Assembly: GCA_028751875.1 (NCBI GenBank)
Contig: CM054134.1
Coordinates: forward strand, 70,438,935 to 70,502,934
DNA: 64,000 bases
Source: Rapana venosa
Taxonomy: Eukaryota; Mollusca; Gastropoda; Neogastropoda; Muricidae
Reading direction: 5' to 3'
Positions 49,096 to 60,890 of this stretch are shown here, piece by piece. Under the pieces are notes generated by a model. The model saw nothing but the letters and a program-made list of their open reading frames with translations. It was not told where the DNA came from and did not search any database. A program made the translations under genes and the position numbers. The stretch's first letter is position 1. Every line of letters starts with the position of its first letter.

Positions 49096-49103
49096 TATAT
49101 AAA
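49096..49103 (+). promoter_or_regulatory. TATA box of SRSF2
   Basis: TATATAAA lies 143 bases before the SRSF2 ATG. Transcription would be expected to start near 49126-49130. No other TATA-like element of this quality sits between it and the start codon. Confidence 0.6.
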
Positions 49104-49238
49104 GGACTAGGCTCGCGGTCTATCCCAGAATTCATGTGGTAGACTGTGTGGTGTGTGACTAGACTAGCTGCACTTGGAAGAATACTACAGTCAAACGTTG
49201 TTTTTACTTTAGTTGTTTACTGTTATTACTCATCAAGT

Positions 49239-49573
49239 ATGAGTTACGGACGAGGTCCCCCTAGCATCGAGGGGATGGTGTCGTTAAAAGTCGATAATCT
49301 GACCTATAGGACCACGCCTGAAGACCTTCGACGTGCCTTTGAAAAATATGGAGATGTGGGTGATGTCTACATCCCACGTGATCGTTTTAACCGGGAAAGT
49401 AGAGGGTTTGCCTTTGTAAGGTTTTTCGATCGCAGAGACGCAGAGGATGCAATGGACTCAATGGATGGTGCAATTTTGGATGGCAGAGAAGTAAGGTGTC
49501 AGATGGCTCGCTATGGAAGGCCAGCAGAGCCCTTCAGACGAGGACCACCTCGGCGAGGAGGCGGTCGTTACAG
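49239..49573 (+). CDS. SRSF2: SRSF2 exon 1 (RRM)
   Basis: Holds the start codon and the complete RRM; ends in GGTCGTTACAG followed by GTAAAC, splitting an arginine codon (phase 2). Confidence 0.94.
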
Positions 49574-51647
49574 GTAAACCTTGCTGATAACTTTGCCAAA
49601 TATGATTTACTGGACGTGGTTAGCTCAGTAGCTGGTTATCTTGTTTACTTCTGAGTGTCATTCTCAGCAATCAAAGAAGAAACTTGCTTCATCCGTTCCT
49701 GACACTTAAAAAAATATTTTGCTCATTTCATAGATAAATTTTGTTTCAGAAATAATCCTGGTAAGACTAATTAACTTTGAACACAAGACAGACGTCAAGA
49801 GCAAGACACCTATAGAGCAAGACACGTGTTCATACGTGTAGAGCTTGCTCTTGCCTTAGGCCTAGTGAAATTCTGTTAAAATGTAAGACAAAGAGTAGGC
49901 CTAATAAATTTTACTAGTTAATTCTGAGCTTCAAGTAGTCTACTAGTACTACTTTATCATAGATTGGATAAGTTCAAAAGTTATTTTCCTGACTGGCTGG
50001 TTTTTTTTTATACTAAAAAAGGAGTAAAGCAGGCCATGATGGATTTGGACAATACTATATTTTTAACAAATGAAATAGACTTAATGTTGTTTTTTTTAAA
50101 GTGGGATATAACATTTGCTATTTGGAGGTCAAAGTTGATAACATTTTGTTTACAACCTCATGTTAGAAGTTGTATTATATGTTGAAAGGGCATCACTTCA
50201 CTGTTGCATGGAAACAATTCAGTATTGCTGCCAAAACTTCATGTTTCAAACTTCTAAACCTTTTTAACAATAAGTACAATAAATCAGTTTTTACAGACAT
50301 GTTTCACAACCTAAATTCTTTAGGTTTGCGAAGGGAAATCTCCATATAGTTATGCATAAAATTAAAAGCTTTTTTTTTTTTTAACATTCAGTGGGAAAAA
50401 ATTTTTTTGGCCACTTTTATAGTTTTAGACCCATGTCCAACCTTAAAACTTGGATTTTGGCAGAACCAAAATGCTTTCCTTTAGCCTATCTGCAGTAAGT
50501 TGTAATGCGCATTGCAGAAACTGAGAAATCATAAAGTCAGAAGATGAGGGTAAAAGTTAATGCAGTAATCTAAATTGTGTGTGTGTGTCGTGTGTGTCAG
50601 ATAGAGGTAGAAAATTCTGGTATCAGAGATGGACATTACAACTACGTCATTAGTGTGTAGTGGTTGACTGACCAGTTATTGATAACGCCTTAGTATTTCA
50701 GTGTAACCTTTACAGAATTAGGAGGCACCGTGGTCGAGTGGTTTAGGCGGTCAACTCGTGATCCAGAGGTCGCGGGTTCGATCCCCGCTCGGCTCGGTGT
50801 TGTGTCCTTGGGAAAGACACTTTACTCCTATTTTCCTCACTCCACCCAGGTGTACAAGTGGGTACCAGCTCTGCTGGGGAAGTATCTGGCGACAGACTAG
50901 CGTCCTGTCACAGGGGTGGTGAAAAACCATCAGTTCGCTTAACGCTACAGAAACCGGGATAAGCTCCGGCTCTATGGGCCTTCTGGCTCAAAAGAACATA
51001 CTTTTTTACAGAATTGTAAAATTTTCTCACTCATTATTCTCATTTCTCTTATTTGTTGGTGAGAAAGCGAGCTTCTCCACAACCCAGGCACTTCCCACAA
51101 CCACCGCAAATCGAGCCAACTGGTGCAACGTTCATCACTGCAATGCCCCTACAACCCTGGAGGGTGTTACAAGAGCAGATGAGATGAGATGATGAGTGTA
51201 GTTTTCTGTCAGGTGTATGATAAAAATGCAAGAGGCTTGGACTTAGAGTGAATAAAGTTTATGGGCACATTGACACAAATGACATTCTCAGTAGTGTCAA
51301 GAATTATTTTTATTTTGAATCCACTTTGACCTCAACACACTGATACATGAGTAGAGATCAAAGGAAATATTGTTTATGACCTTTTTGTGCTAAATATATA
51401 GTTATATATATTTTGTTTTTACAGGTCAAAGTCCCGTTCCAGGTCTCGTGATCGTGGCCGCCGAAGCAGGTATTCAAGGAGTCATTCTCGAAGCCGATCC
51501 GATAGTCGAAGCAGAAGTAAAAGCCGCAGCAGGAGCCACAGCAGGGACAGAAGGGAACGCAGTCGATCTGGATCCAAGTCACGCTCCCGAAGTCCTGCCA
51601 GATCAGTGGGCTCAGAGAAAGACGACATTCAAGAAAATGGAGACTGA
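49239..51647 (+). CDS. SRSF2: Serine/arginine-rich splicing factor 2 (SC35)
   Basis: SR protein that binds exonic enhancers through one RRM and recruits the spliceosome through its RS domain; nuclear, in speckles. Two exons: 49239-49573 and 51425-51647, donor GTAAAC, acceptor TTTACAG, total 185 residues (human 221). The start [13 protein letters not shown] parallels human MSYGRPPPDVEGM. RNP2 (LKVDNL) is at 16-21 and RNP1 is [20 protein letters not shown] and QMARYGRP follow, then a Gly/Arg hinge. Exon 2 encodes an RS domain with many SR/RS dipeptides and ends [14 protein letters not shown]. The RS domain is shorter than in vertebrates. ATG at 49239 was preferred to the longer upstream frame because it gives the family's exact N-terminus. 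Confidence 0.95.
50724..51004 (+). mobile_element. tRNA-derived SINE with conserved central domain, copy 2
   Basis: In the SRSF2 intron. Box A tggtcgagtggtttaggcgg, box B gggttcgatccccgctcgg, central cactccacccaggtgtacaa, end gccttctggctcaaaagaac. Flanked by the exact 11-bp direct repeat tttacagaatt at 50709-50719 and 51005-51015. Confidence 0.92.
51085..51200 (+). mobile_element. Possible retroelement 3' remnant
   Basis: A frame reading [20 protein letters not shown] runs into gatgagatgagatgatgag, a LINE-like microsatellite tail. No polymerase motif is left, so the call is weak. Confidence 0.3.
51425..51647 (+). CDS. SRSF2: SRSF2 exon 2 (RS domain)
   Basis: Starts after TTTTTACAG and completes the split arginine codon. 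Encodes about 60 residues rich in SR/RS pairs, then an acidic end, stop TGA at 51645-51647. An overlapping frame with [11 protein letters not shown] is only the shadow of the RS codons. Confidence 0.93.
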
Positions 51648-52369
51648 GTGTTTTGGTGGACTTTGGGTGCCTGTTACACGACTGTCAGTTGTATGCTGAG
51701 CTGACAGATGAACTGCTACAGCCAGCCAGCTTACCTGATTTCAACAGGTCATTATTTGTACAGATTAAACTACTGACATGATTTAGATGTATTTCAGTCA
51801 TTGGTATTTTTCTTGCAGAAATTCATCTCCCATGAAAAGTACACTTTCAAGGACCATTTGTTTCATTGTTTGACATTACCTTTTGCTGGTTTTTAGATGA
51901 TTTTTCATATCTTTGGTTTTGATCTGTCTGTTCACTTTTGGTTTATTTTCTTAATTTGTGTGTGTGTGGGTTTTTTTTAAAATATTTTTTTTCTAATGAA
52001 AAACTTTATAAATTTTTGTTAAAAGAACACAATTTCTCATTAAGTTTTTAAAAAATATTTGTTTACACTTTCTCATAACACATTGCCATTTTCATATTTT
52101 TGTGTGAAGTATTATTACAATTCATTCATTAATCAAATTAAGAAAGATTCATGAAAGTTGACAAGCAAAAATATTTCAATGCCAATGATTTGTTTCAAAT
52201 GGGATAAATAGAACCTAGTTAACTCTATTTTTCAACCTGCTTAAAATGAAAAGGAAGAAGTGAACTGGGGAAGGGGTGGGGTGGGGGGTGGAACATGCAC
52301 ATACCTTGCTAAGTTACTACTGTTCAAGTTTAAAGGGTTTTTTCCAACATAATTTAATTTTGTTTCAGT
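51648..52369 (+). other. SRSF2: SRSF2 3' untranslated region
   Basis: AT-rich sequence after the TGA with no coding signal. Acceptor-like cacactgtag at 52911-52920 could serve a 3' UTR intron, a known way SRSF2 is autoregulated in vertebrates; nothing here proves it. Confidence 0.4.
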
Positions 52370-52735
52370 TTCTTGGCTAGAGCTTTGCACCAATGGTGAG
52401 ATTTTGCATATATGCGACGGTTTTTACCTACTTTTAAGGTAGCCACATTCCAACTTAAGGGATGGTGTCTAAACATGGCACCGGTGTGCATGCATGAAAT
52501 GGCTTACTCGTCTGAAAGGCAGAACAGGTTTTTAACGTGTGCACAAGATGTTATGTCTGTATTCACATACGGGGCCTGAGTTTATAGTCTCAGTCCGAGG
52601 GACTTAAGGGTATTACCGATGTAAACTCCTGGATGAAATTCCCTAAAATGAGAGCCTCCTTGGTGGCTCTCCTGGGCTGTCGGATTACGAGCACAGTGCT
52701 CTGGCACGAGACTATCCGACTCCCTTTCAACAAAT
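52370..52735 (-). mobile_element. SINE, composite of B tail and A body
   Basis: ttggctagagctttgcacca and aggtagccacattccaactt (family B), then gtgtgcacaagatgttatgt and cggggcctgagtttatagtc (family A), and a degenerate head cggattacgagcacagtgct. Confidence 0.6.
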
Positions 52736-54744
52736 CAAAAAAAGAATGTGCCTGTATATTGGTAACTTTTTTTTGCATGTTTAGTGATAAAAAAGGAAAT
52801 GAAGTAAAGATTGTGTATCAAACCTTGTTTCCTGTTCTCCCATTGTCACTTTTATGATTATTTGTGTGTATGTGTTCCAGACAGTGATTAACATGTTGTT
52901 TTTATTTCCCCACACTGTAGGAGGGGTATTAAAGCTGAGCTGTGTGCGGTTATTGTGCTGGGAGGTGAAGAGCGGAGGGGTGCCGGCTGCCAGTGCTGTT
53001 GCAGTCTGCAATGCTGTGCGAGCTGTGGCAGTGCCTTACATGCAGTGGTGAAAGGGAGAAATGGCTGCCGGCAGCGAGCTGGGAAGTGGTCATTGTGGAC
53101 TCGACACACAGGTCACTTCCAAAGAAAATATATCGTGGTGTCTGGCTTCAGTGGCTGGTCTCTGGTTACTGGCTGACTACTGTTCGTCGTAAAATGAAGT
53201 GGGTAAACTTGAAAAGAGAAAGGATAGCTTAGGGTCTGAATATCCTTTCAACTCCGCTTATATGCTTTAGGGTCTGAATATTCTTTTAACTCCGCTTGTA
53301 TTAGTTTTGAGCCTCCGCAATTATGGGCAGAAAATGAATCAAATATATAATAGGTATGAGCATTTTTTTTTTTTTTTAAAGATAAAAGAAAGAAGACAAG
53401 ATTGATGAACTTTGAGATATGAACAAAGTAAATATGGTTTACCCTTTAAATTTCTTCAGTATAAGGATCAAAGTGGTAGCGTTTTTTTTTGTTTTTTTTA
53501 AATTCTTATTACCCATAATACATTGGGGGGGGGGGGGGGGGGGGGGGGGGCTTAAAGAAATGAAAAAAACCAGTTTTGTTTAAATAGATTAAAGGTCACC
53601 AAACTTGAAATGTGTATGCTGTGGACACATTTTTGTCCTTGGGAGTGTTTAGTATAACAGTAAACAGTGTAACTCGGGAGAAAAAAAACCCAAAAGAAAA
53701 CCACGGTATAATTAAAGAAAACGAGTAACAATAATAAGTTACATGCTGGTTTCTGCAAACAGCATGTCTTTAAATTCATACAATTATGGCTTTCCTCAGT
53801 GTGGTAGTCCAGCATTGAATGTTGCCACGGTTTGGAAGTGTCATTAGTCAAACTGACACCTGTGACTGGTTAATTAAGTTGCAAGCTCAGTATCAAGGCT
53901 AAAACTTGGAGAAGTAGAATAATTTGTGCTTGTGTGCCCAGACCCTATGGTGCTATTGTAAAAGCCAGTTCTGGAACAAGTAGCTTCTTTGTATAGAAGG
54001 CAGATGAATGTAAATTCTGAGGTTTTGCTGATGAAGAAAAAGATCACAACAGAAACTGTAGCATTTTTGAAATATACATTTTTGAAAAATTACAACTGTA
54101 ATGCCAGTCATGGAAATATGCAGAATATTCCATTGCAATGCTTTTCAGGTTGAGAAGAAAAAAAATGAAGAGGGTGTGATTGTTTTAAATGGTGTTGATT
54201 CAAGATAATAATCACTCTGGTCTTTGTTCTGTTTTTAAAAAAAATTAATTTAAAAGAAAAAAAGGAAATTGTAATGTTTTGTTTTCTGTCTAAATATACA
54301 TTGTTTTATTTTTGGTGTTTAAATTGTCATGGGTAATTTTTTTTGGTATGTGTTTTAGTTCCATTCCTTGCATCTTTTTATTTTATTTTTTTAACTGTTA
54401 AATTTTTTTTTTCATTCCTTGCATCTCAATCTCATCACACACAAACTCTCTCAGCTGTTTTGTTGCATTTTTTAAGTTAAAGCCAGCAGCCAACAGGTAG
54501 CTTTCATTATTTGGCTGCCTCGGGGCAACAGTATTCAGTGGTGCCTTGTACAATTCAACATGCGGGGGAAATCGTCTGACAGGATCGCGATGCAAGACTT
54601 GAGATGCCTATTCACCACTGCAGGAATGCCACAAGATCTTCCTATATTCATTTTGAGACTGCACTGGCCACATGACAGAGCTGTATTCCATGCGTTCTCT
54701 GAATCAACAAGGCACAAGAGATGCAGATACCTGCTGTGCTGATT
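52736..54744. other. Intergenic stretch after SRSF2
   Basis: No gene identified. A short direct repeat (agggtctgaatat, actccgctt) occurs at about 53229-53300, and a poly(G) run of 26 at 53525-53550. A minus-strand block at 54400-54740 has two overlapping short frames (DPVRRFPPHVELYKAPLNTV; IPAVVNRHLKSCIAILSDDF) that may be a decayed coding sequence. Confidence 0.35.
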
Positions 54745-54832
54745 TAGTTATTTATTTTATTTCAAGGATAATGGAGTAAGCACTCATGTGCATTTTTAAT
54801 CCAGTCCCCATGTGTATGCAGTTTTGTAAATC
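54745..54832 (-). mobile_element. SINE family A fragment
   Basis: ttcaaggataatggagtaag, cactcatgtgc and atccagtccccatgtgtatg, cut off after gttttgtaaa. Confidence 0.7.
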
Positions 54833-55003
54833 AGATAGTGCGAACAACACTGCTTATGGTACGTAAAGTTGGTGATACTTGACCATGCTACTGTCATTCT
54901 GAACTAACATGCACGCATGGTAAGAGCTGGCCAGAATCCCACATACAGAATTTCTCGATCCCTTGACCGTATCTTTGAAGTCTGAATATGACTACCCAAA
55001 TAA

Positions 55004-55028
55004 GGGGGGGGGGGGGGGGGGGGGGGGG
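55004..55028 (+). repeat. Poly(G) run of 25
   Basis: Uninterrupted G run just before two SINE B tail fragments. Confidence 0.8.
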
Positions 55029-55029
55029 C

Positions 55030-55225
55030 TGGTCACCTAAACAAAAATCTCATATTAGTGAACCTTGGAGCTTTTGCTGAGGAAGGGGGGATAATCCTAA
55101 CCCAACCCATGACCATCCCCGAAGTCAAAATGCAGCTACCTGATTTACTGATGGACAAAAACGGTTGCATATGCAAAATCTCGCCATGGGTGAACCTCGG
55201 GAGTTCTAGCTGAGGAAGGAAAAAA
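55030..55225 (+). mobile_element. Two SINE family B tail fragments in tandem
   Basis: ttagtgaaccttggagcttt and tgctgaggaag, then aaaatgcagctacctgattt, aacggttgcatatgcaaaat and gaacctcgggagttctagct. Confidence 0.6.
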
Positions 55226-55439
55226 CAAAAAAAAGCCCATGACCTCTAATGGTGGAAGGGAGTCTACTGCACCAATTGGCCAAGTTCATTCCGTCTATGG
55301 TGGAAGGAAATGCATACTTGGTCAAATTGCTGGTAAGTGGTTTTGGTATATAGAGGTTTGTATCATATGCAAATGCAATCTCTTGAGCTCATACTATGGT
55401 TCTGAATATGGATTGAAATGTTGGAAGTAACCAAAATGT

Positions 55440-55845
55440 GGATCGGTGGTCTAGAGGTAACGCGCCTGTCTAGAAAGTGAAAAGTCTGGGTTGGAAGTGT
55501 GCGGTGGCTCGTATCCCGTTTGGACCCGAAACTTTTTCCCCATCCATTAGATCATGAGTGGTGGTCTGGGCGCTAGTCTTTTGGATGAGACGATAAACCG
55601 AGGTCCCATGTGTTGCACATAATTATTTAGCGCACATAAAAGAACCCACGGCAACAAGAGAGTTGTCCCTGGCAAAATTATGTAGAAAAAAGCCATTCTG
55701 ATAGGGAAACAAATACTGTTGCAGACAGGAAAAAAGAAAAAAAGGGTGGCGCTGCTCTTGTGGCGACGTGCTCTCCCTGGGGAGAGCAGCCCGAATTTCA
55801 CGCAGAGAAATCTGCGTGACTTAAAAGTGGTATAAATAAATAATG
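55440..55845 (+). mobile_element. tRNA-derived SINE, family E, near full length
   Basis: Head ggatcggtggtctagaggta (box A) with a worn box B, then gatgagacgataaaccgagg, aaagaacccacggcaacaag, gtggcgctgctcttgtggcg, tctccctggggagagcagcc and cgaatttcacgcagagaaat, ending in aaataaataa. Widespread in mollusc genomes as far as I recall. Confidence 0.75.
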
Positions 55846-57794
55846 ACGAAATGCTGTCAATCCAGTTTGATCAATGACGAAAACTAGGGAATGATGCTGT
55901 TTGTTTTATTTCTTCTTCTTGTGCTTTGGGATTTTTTTGTTTTGATTTGTTATAAGGAGGTTCAGACAGCAGGAAGAGACAAAAGAAGGAGGCTAGGAAA
56001 AGTCCTTTCTTCTGAAGTATTATAAGCTGCATTAGAATGTGCTGCATCAATACTGATTTCATCATTAGTGAGTTTGAATTTAATATGCATGGCACAGAGT
56101 AAAGTATTTTAAAGAAAAGGTACCAAAAAAGGGGGTGAGGGGGATACGATTTATTTGTGGAGGCAAGTGTACTGTTGGCCTTAGTACAATAATCAGAAAA
56201 AAGGGTTTAACATTCTTTGAATGTTTACAAGTTTTGGGGGATTTGACCTTTGCTGTATGTAACCTCTTCTTGGTCTTTCCTATGGGGGCATGTTATGAAA
56301 ACTGATGCCTGTTCCACAACAATGCAACTTAATGACTTTATCTTAACCATAAATGTGGACAGTTTGGCACATATTTAGAAAACACAATTCAGCATAAAGA
56401 AAAAATGAACAGAATTTGCAAGATCAAGGATGCTAATAGCCTACATTATGCAGCAAAAGGAAATCTGTTGTAAAGATGTAGAGACATGTTACATGTCTCT
56501 AGCAATGAAAGTGGAAATATTTATATAGTTTCTATGGTCTTGATATTCTTTCAGAGTTGACAGAAACCTGTGAAAAAGCTACTCATGTAACCATTATAAT
56601 ATATGATACACTGACACAGTGAGTGATCATGTTTTATGAATACACATGTACCTACACATGAATGATCATGTGGTTTTAAATGTACACATATACGTGTGCA
56701 TAAAATCAGGAAAGCTTCTCTAAACTCATGCTTCCAAAAATCACTGATTTGCTTTCATAGTGAATGGCACTCCCTTTTTCATAAGAAAGTAACAGTTTTA
56801 CAAATGTAGGGTGATATGCATAAAAAGTGTTAGTGAAATCGATATCTAGTAAGTAATAGAAACATTACATTTGACTCATTGGTAAGATAGATATGATCAC
56901 AATGTAGTTGGTATCAGAATTTTATCGTCCAAAGAAAGGTACGTGTACTATACGTTAAATCATTTTAAATATATTTTGTACACTATTTTTCAATCTTGTT
57001 ACATGAGTATTCTTTACAGAAGCATTTCAAGAAGTCATGAAAGGGGCTGCGCACCACCTGCTTCATCTGGATCAAAATAAAGGTTGCTTTTTGGGAATGT
57101 AAAATCTTGTTTGAATTTTTTTTTTTTTTTAGCATATGAGAATCGGATGAGAATGTTTTGTATGGTGTATGCATAATTGAATGTTGGTATTATGTGAAAT
57201 GCAAGTATGGAAACAAACAAAAAATCAAACTACAGGAAAGACAGAATCTGAAAACATAGTGATTTAGATTGCATGCCTATAGCTTATTGTGCAATCCTTT
57301 TTTAAAAAATTTTAGTTCAGCTGCATTCTTGACTCTGTCTTGGAAAAACCTTATCAGCCAGGAACAAGGTCAGCTAAAAAAAAACCTGATTTAGATCACA
57401 TTCATTCAATTTCTTAAAACGTTCATTTATTCTTTTGTTGAGCTGCGTAAATGACTCTTTGTCTCTAAAGAATATTTTAAAAAATCAACCAGGAGAAAAG
57501 ACTTGGCTACAGTTCTTACAAGAAATCAAGAACTTTATTTAATAACGTGACTTGACTCACCATCATTTGAATAAATCGCCTTTGGTTTGTATTGTTCACC
57601 AGTGTCGGTCATGGCAGATTTCTCAATGTGAGCATCAGGCTGCTCTCCCTGGGGCATTGCATGTACAATGCCCTTTGAGTAGTTTTTGTGAATACTCTTA
57701 TCATGACATCCCTGGATTAAGTTTTCTCAGAACACTTTATTATGCACGGGTGCCTTTCTTAGAAAATAGACAAACTTGTGACAGATGCTGTAGC
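55846..57794. other. Intergenic AT-rich stretch
   Basis: No gene seen. A degraded family E piece lies near 57605-57660 (gcagatttctcaatg, ggctgctctccctgggg). Confidence 0.5.
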
Positions 57795-58130
57795 TGAGAT
57801 AGTTCGACTTCAATCCCATGAGTCCATGAAGTTGTGGGTTCAAATCTAGGCAGCGTCTGGTGAATTAAGGGTGGGGATATTTTTACTATTTTCCAGGTCA
57901 ACTTCAAGTGCAGACCTGCCAGTACCTTAATTCCCTTTGTGTATAATATATACACATGCAGAAGATCAAATAAGCATGTTAAAGATCCCATAATTTATAT
58001 TGGCGTTCAGTGGGTTATGGAAACATGAACGCACCTAGCATACATCCCTGACATCGGAATGAGGCTGCCTTCATGGTGGGCAAAAACGGTTCTCACCATT
58101 GGTAAACCTCGGCTCTTGCCAAGGAAGAGG
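57795..58130 (+). mobile_element. SINE family C with B-type tail
   Basis: Head tcaatcccatgagtccatga and gtgggttcaaatctaggcag, then caacttcaagtgcagacctg, gatcccataatttatattgg, gaggctgccttcatggtggg and caaaaacggt. It ends ggtaaacctcggctcttgcc. Confidence 0.65.
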
Positions 58131-58499
58131 AAAAGAAAGATTCACAAAGTGAACCAAACAATTCTCAGTTAAAAACAAGAACACAAACCCCCTGCATTTT
58201 AAAAACAGCAAATATACTTAACGAGATTCTTGTCATTTCCATGTGTATTACTTGCACGCACGCGCACACACACACACACACCCAACTTGTCTCACTCACA
58301 CAACTTGTCACCCTCACACACATCTCTGTCATACTGATTGAATATTATTATCCACTAATACTGAGTATCCATATATATAATATTTATCCTTATTTTTATT
58401 TGACAATGTTTCAATCGCTTTAAACAAAGTAGATTTTTGTGTGCATTCTGCAATAACAAGTGTAATGATTTTCATGCTCTAGTTCAAATACCATTCATC

Positions 58500-58595
58500 C
58501 CTGAAGTTGGATTGTGGCTACCTTAATGTTGGGTAAAAACAGTTGCATATGCAAAATCCCACCATCAGTGAACCTTAAAACTCTAGTTGAGGAAC
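58500..58595 (+). mobile_element. SINE family B fragment
   Basis: tgaagttggattgtggctac, aacagttgcatatgcaaaat and agtgaaccttaaaactctag. Confidence 0.55.
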
Positions 58596-58666
58596 GCTTA
58601 CACAAAGAAACGCCATTTAATGATTTATTCCAATTGCATTGAAAACAATGTCCAGATTCCAATGTT

Positions 58667-58866
58667 GCACAACCAAATCCTGCAAATTACACTTGCCAAA
58701 TGATGAAAAGACCAGACAGAACAAACCCTAAACAGAACATCTTTATCTGTATCCCCTTGAGTAATGGCACAACCAAATCCTGCAAATTACACTTGCCAAA
58801 TGATGAAAAGACCAGACAGAACAAACCCTAAACAGAACATCTTTATCTGTATCCCCTTGAGTAATG
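58667..58866 (+). repeat. Perfect 100-bp tandem duplication
   Basis: The unit beginning gcacaaccaaatcctgcaaa occupies 58667-58766 and is repeated without a difference at 58767-58866. Confidence 0.97.
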
Positions 58867-58870
58867 GCAC

Positions 58871-59469
58871 TAGCTGCTACTTTCAATATATTGATCATTG
58901 ATAAAATCAACGAAAGACATGTTCAAGCATATATATAACTGATTACATTTCATTGCTATGAGTGTATAATCTTGCAGACTTTGGCAAGTTGTGCTAAAAT
59001 ACTAAGAAATGCGTAACCAAAAAAACCTCTATATAGTCCCTAAAAGAATTTTTTTTAAATAAGATGCAAAGCGGATTTCAAGTTGGCCTGTACTATTTCA
59101 AAGCATTATGGCAAACAACATGAGTAAATCAGAAACAAAACATCCATTACATCTACAGAGCCTTCTTACAATAACTCAGAAACAGATTAGCTCCATCCAT
59201 CAGTGTACCAAACTCAGGAATCCTCATTTTCTATGTGGTCAACTGTTTTGTTAACTTTCCTTTGACATGGGTGATTTTCCTTGTTTTTAGCTCAATTTGG
59301 TATCAGCAATTTTTGGATTAAAAAAATCTAAAATGAATATTACATTCAAGACTTAATCCTGTTGAAAATGACCAAAAAGACAACCTGTGACAAATGTCCC
59401 ATTGAAAACACTTGAAAAAGAAAAGTAGATAAACAAAAGTTCACAAATTAATGTGTGCGGGGACGAAAA
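58871..59469. other. Intergenic stretch, nothing recognised
   Basis: AT-rich, no repeats or coding signal that I can support. Confidence 0.5.
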
Positions 59470-59737
59470 GTATGTTCTTTCGAGCCAGAAGGCCCATAGA
59501 GCCGGAGCTTATCCCGGTTTCTGTAGCGTTAAGCGAACTGATGGTTCTTCACCACCCCTGTGACAGGACGCTAGTCTGTCGCCAGATACTTCCCCAGCAG
59601 AGCTGGTACCCACTTGTACACCTGGGTGGAGTGAGGAAAATAGGAGTAAAGTGTCTTTCCCAAGGACACAACACCGAGCCGAGCGGGGATCGAACCCGCG
59701 ACCTCTGGATCACGAGTTGACCGCCTAAACCACTCGA
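59470..59737 (-). mobile_element. tRNA-derived SINE with conserved central domain, copy 3
   Basis: Same body and box B as the copies at 38850 and 50724. It lacks the first 14 or so bases of the head, ending at cgagtgg. Confidence 0.88.
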
Positions 59738-59794
59738 AACGGACACGAATAGCAGACAACAAAGTGTCCAAGGGAAGTAATTATTAGTTTGGCG

Positions 59795-59806
59795 TTTGCG
59801 CGAAAA
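59795..59806. promoter_or_regulatory. E2F-like palindromic site in a CpG-richer patch
   Basis: TTTGCGCGAAAA in a short region (59738-60000) with more CpG than its surroundings. Could mark an unannotated promoter; no exon could be linked to it. Confidence 0.3.
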
Positions 59807-60599
59807 GTCGAGTCATCAATCGCGCTAGTTGAATGTAGGCTATTTCAGTCTGTCGAGTTAAAATCAAAGCAAGTAGAGAAAAACTATGCATCAAATCCCT
59901 TGTGAGAGAAACTGAACTCGGTGGCTAGATTAACAAAGTAGCAACCAAGAAAATAAGTATATTCGCTATGCGTGTGAAACAACACATTCGCCTGCAAGCA
60001 ATGGTGAAGATAGCTTGAGACATGGTCTAACCAAGATATGGCACTTTGTTGAGTCCATCAAGCTGCTATGAAATAAATACAATGTAACAAAATTCGACGC
60101 AACTGGTGCCAAAAACTCAGCTCTAAACGAAATTACGTGCGGAATTTGTACTTAAAAAAACAACAACAACAAAACCGCCCCACAAAACAACAGATAGATC
60201 GTACTTTCAGTTTCCACATAGTTATGTGGACATTTTGTCTGTGGTGCAGCAGTCTTCTGCTTCCTAAATCGGTAGGTGTGGCATCCAACTTTATTAAGAG
60301 ACAGTTGTAAACTTCAAAGATGTTGGAGTTTTTTACTAGATAATTTTAAACTTAGAAAACATTTTTAAAAAAATGAAACAGTCAAACCAATACCAGTACA
60401 AACATAGCTTTAAAAATTTGACAGTAACTCAGATGTTATGCCTAAGAGTATGTATTGAAACTCTCCTCTCACATCACAAGGTACATAGGCAATTAATCTG
60501 CATTCATAAAAATGTTGAGTTTATTGCCAAATTAAACAGTCTAGTGATACTTGCCTGTCAAAGAACAAATTGTTTTATTTTATATTTTATTTTATTTAT
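59807..60599. other. Intergenic stretch after the E2F-like site
   Basis: No supported gene. Short frames only; (CAA)n at 60160-60170. Confidence 0.4.
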
Positions 60600-60890
60600 T
60601 TATTCTTTTATATCGAGGATAATGGAATAATCACTCATGTGCTTTTTTTACATCCTGTCCCCGTGTGTATGCGGTTTTGTAAATTTTGTCATGTTTCCAC
60701 CGGCACACAATGGCCTACTCTTTCGAAAAGTGAAACAGGATTGTGCGCAAGATGTTCTGCATGCGTTCGAACACGGGACCTCGGTTTATAGTCTCATCCG
60801 AAGGACTTTGACATTCAGTTCGATGTTTTTGGTCAAATTGGGAAGAAAGGGCGAGGCTGGGAATCGAACCCACAACCTCACATCTCAAGG
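60600..60890 (-). mobile_element. SINE family A, head partly lost
   Basis: tatcgaggataatggaataa, ttacatcctgtccccgtgtg, cacacaatggcctactcttt and tcatccgaaggactttgaca. It ends gggaatcgaacccacaacct. The block attaatctgcattcataaaa to aagaacaaatt occurs on both sides (60494-60570 and 60903-60975), so a long flanking direct repeat surrounds it. Confidence 0.75.

Noticed and set aside
49146..49238. Upstream in-frame extension of SRSF2
   Set aside because: The family starts at MSYG; the extension has no similarity, and the TATA box position suggests that this is 5' UTR.
50724..50795. tRNA gene-like sequence with box A and box B
   Set aside because: It is the head of a SINE with a shared body, end and target duplication; the copies at 38850 and 59470 confirm this. 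No separate functional tRNA gene.
54398..54717. Minus-strand frames of 60-65 residues as a gene
   Set aside because: Two short overlapping frames, no splice sites or start context, no recognisable motif; kept only as a note in the intergenic entry.
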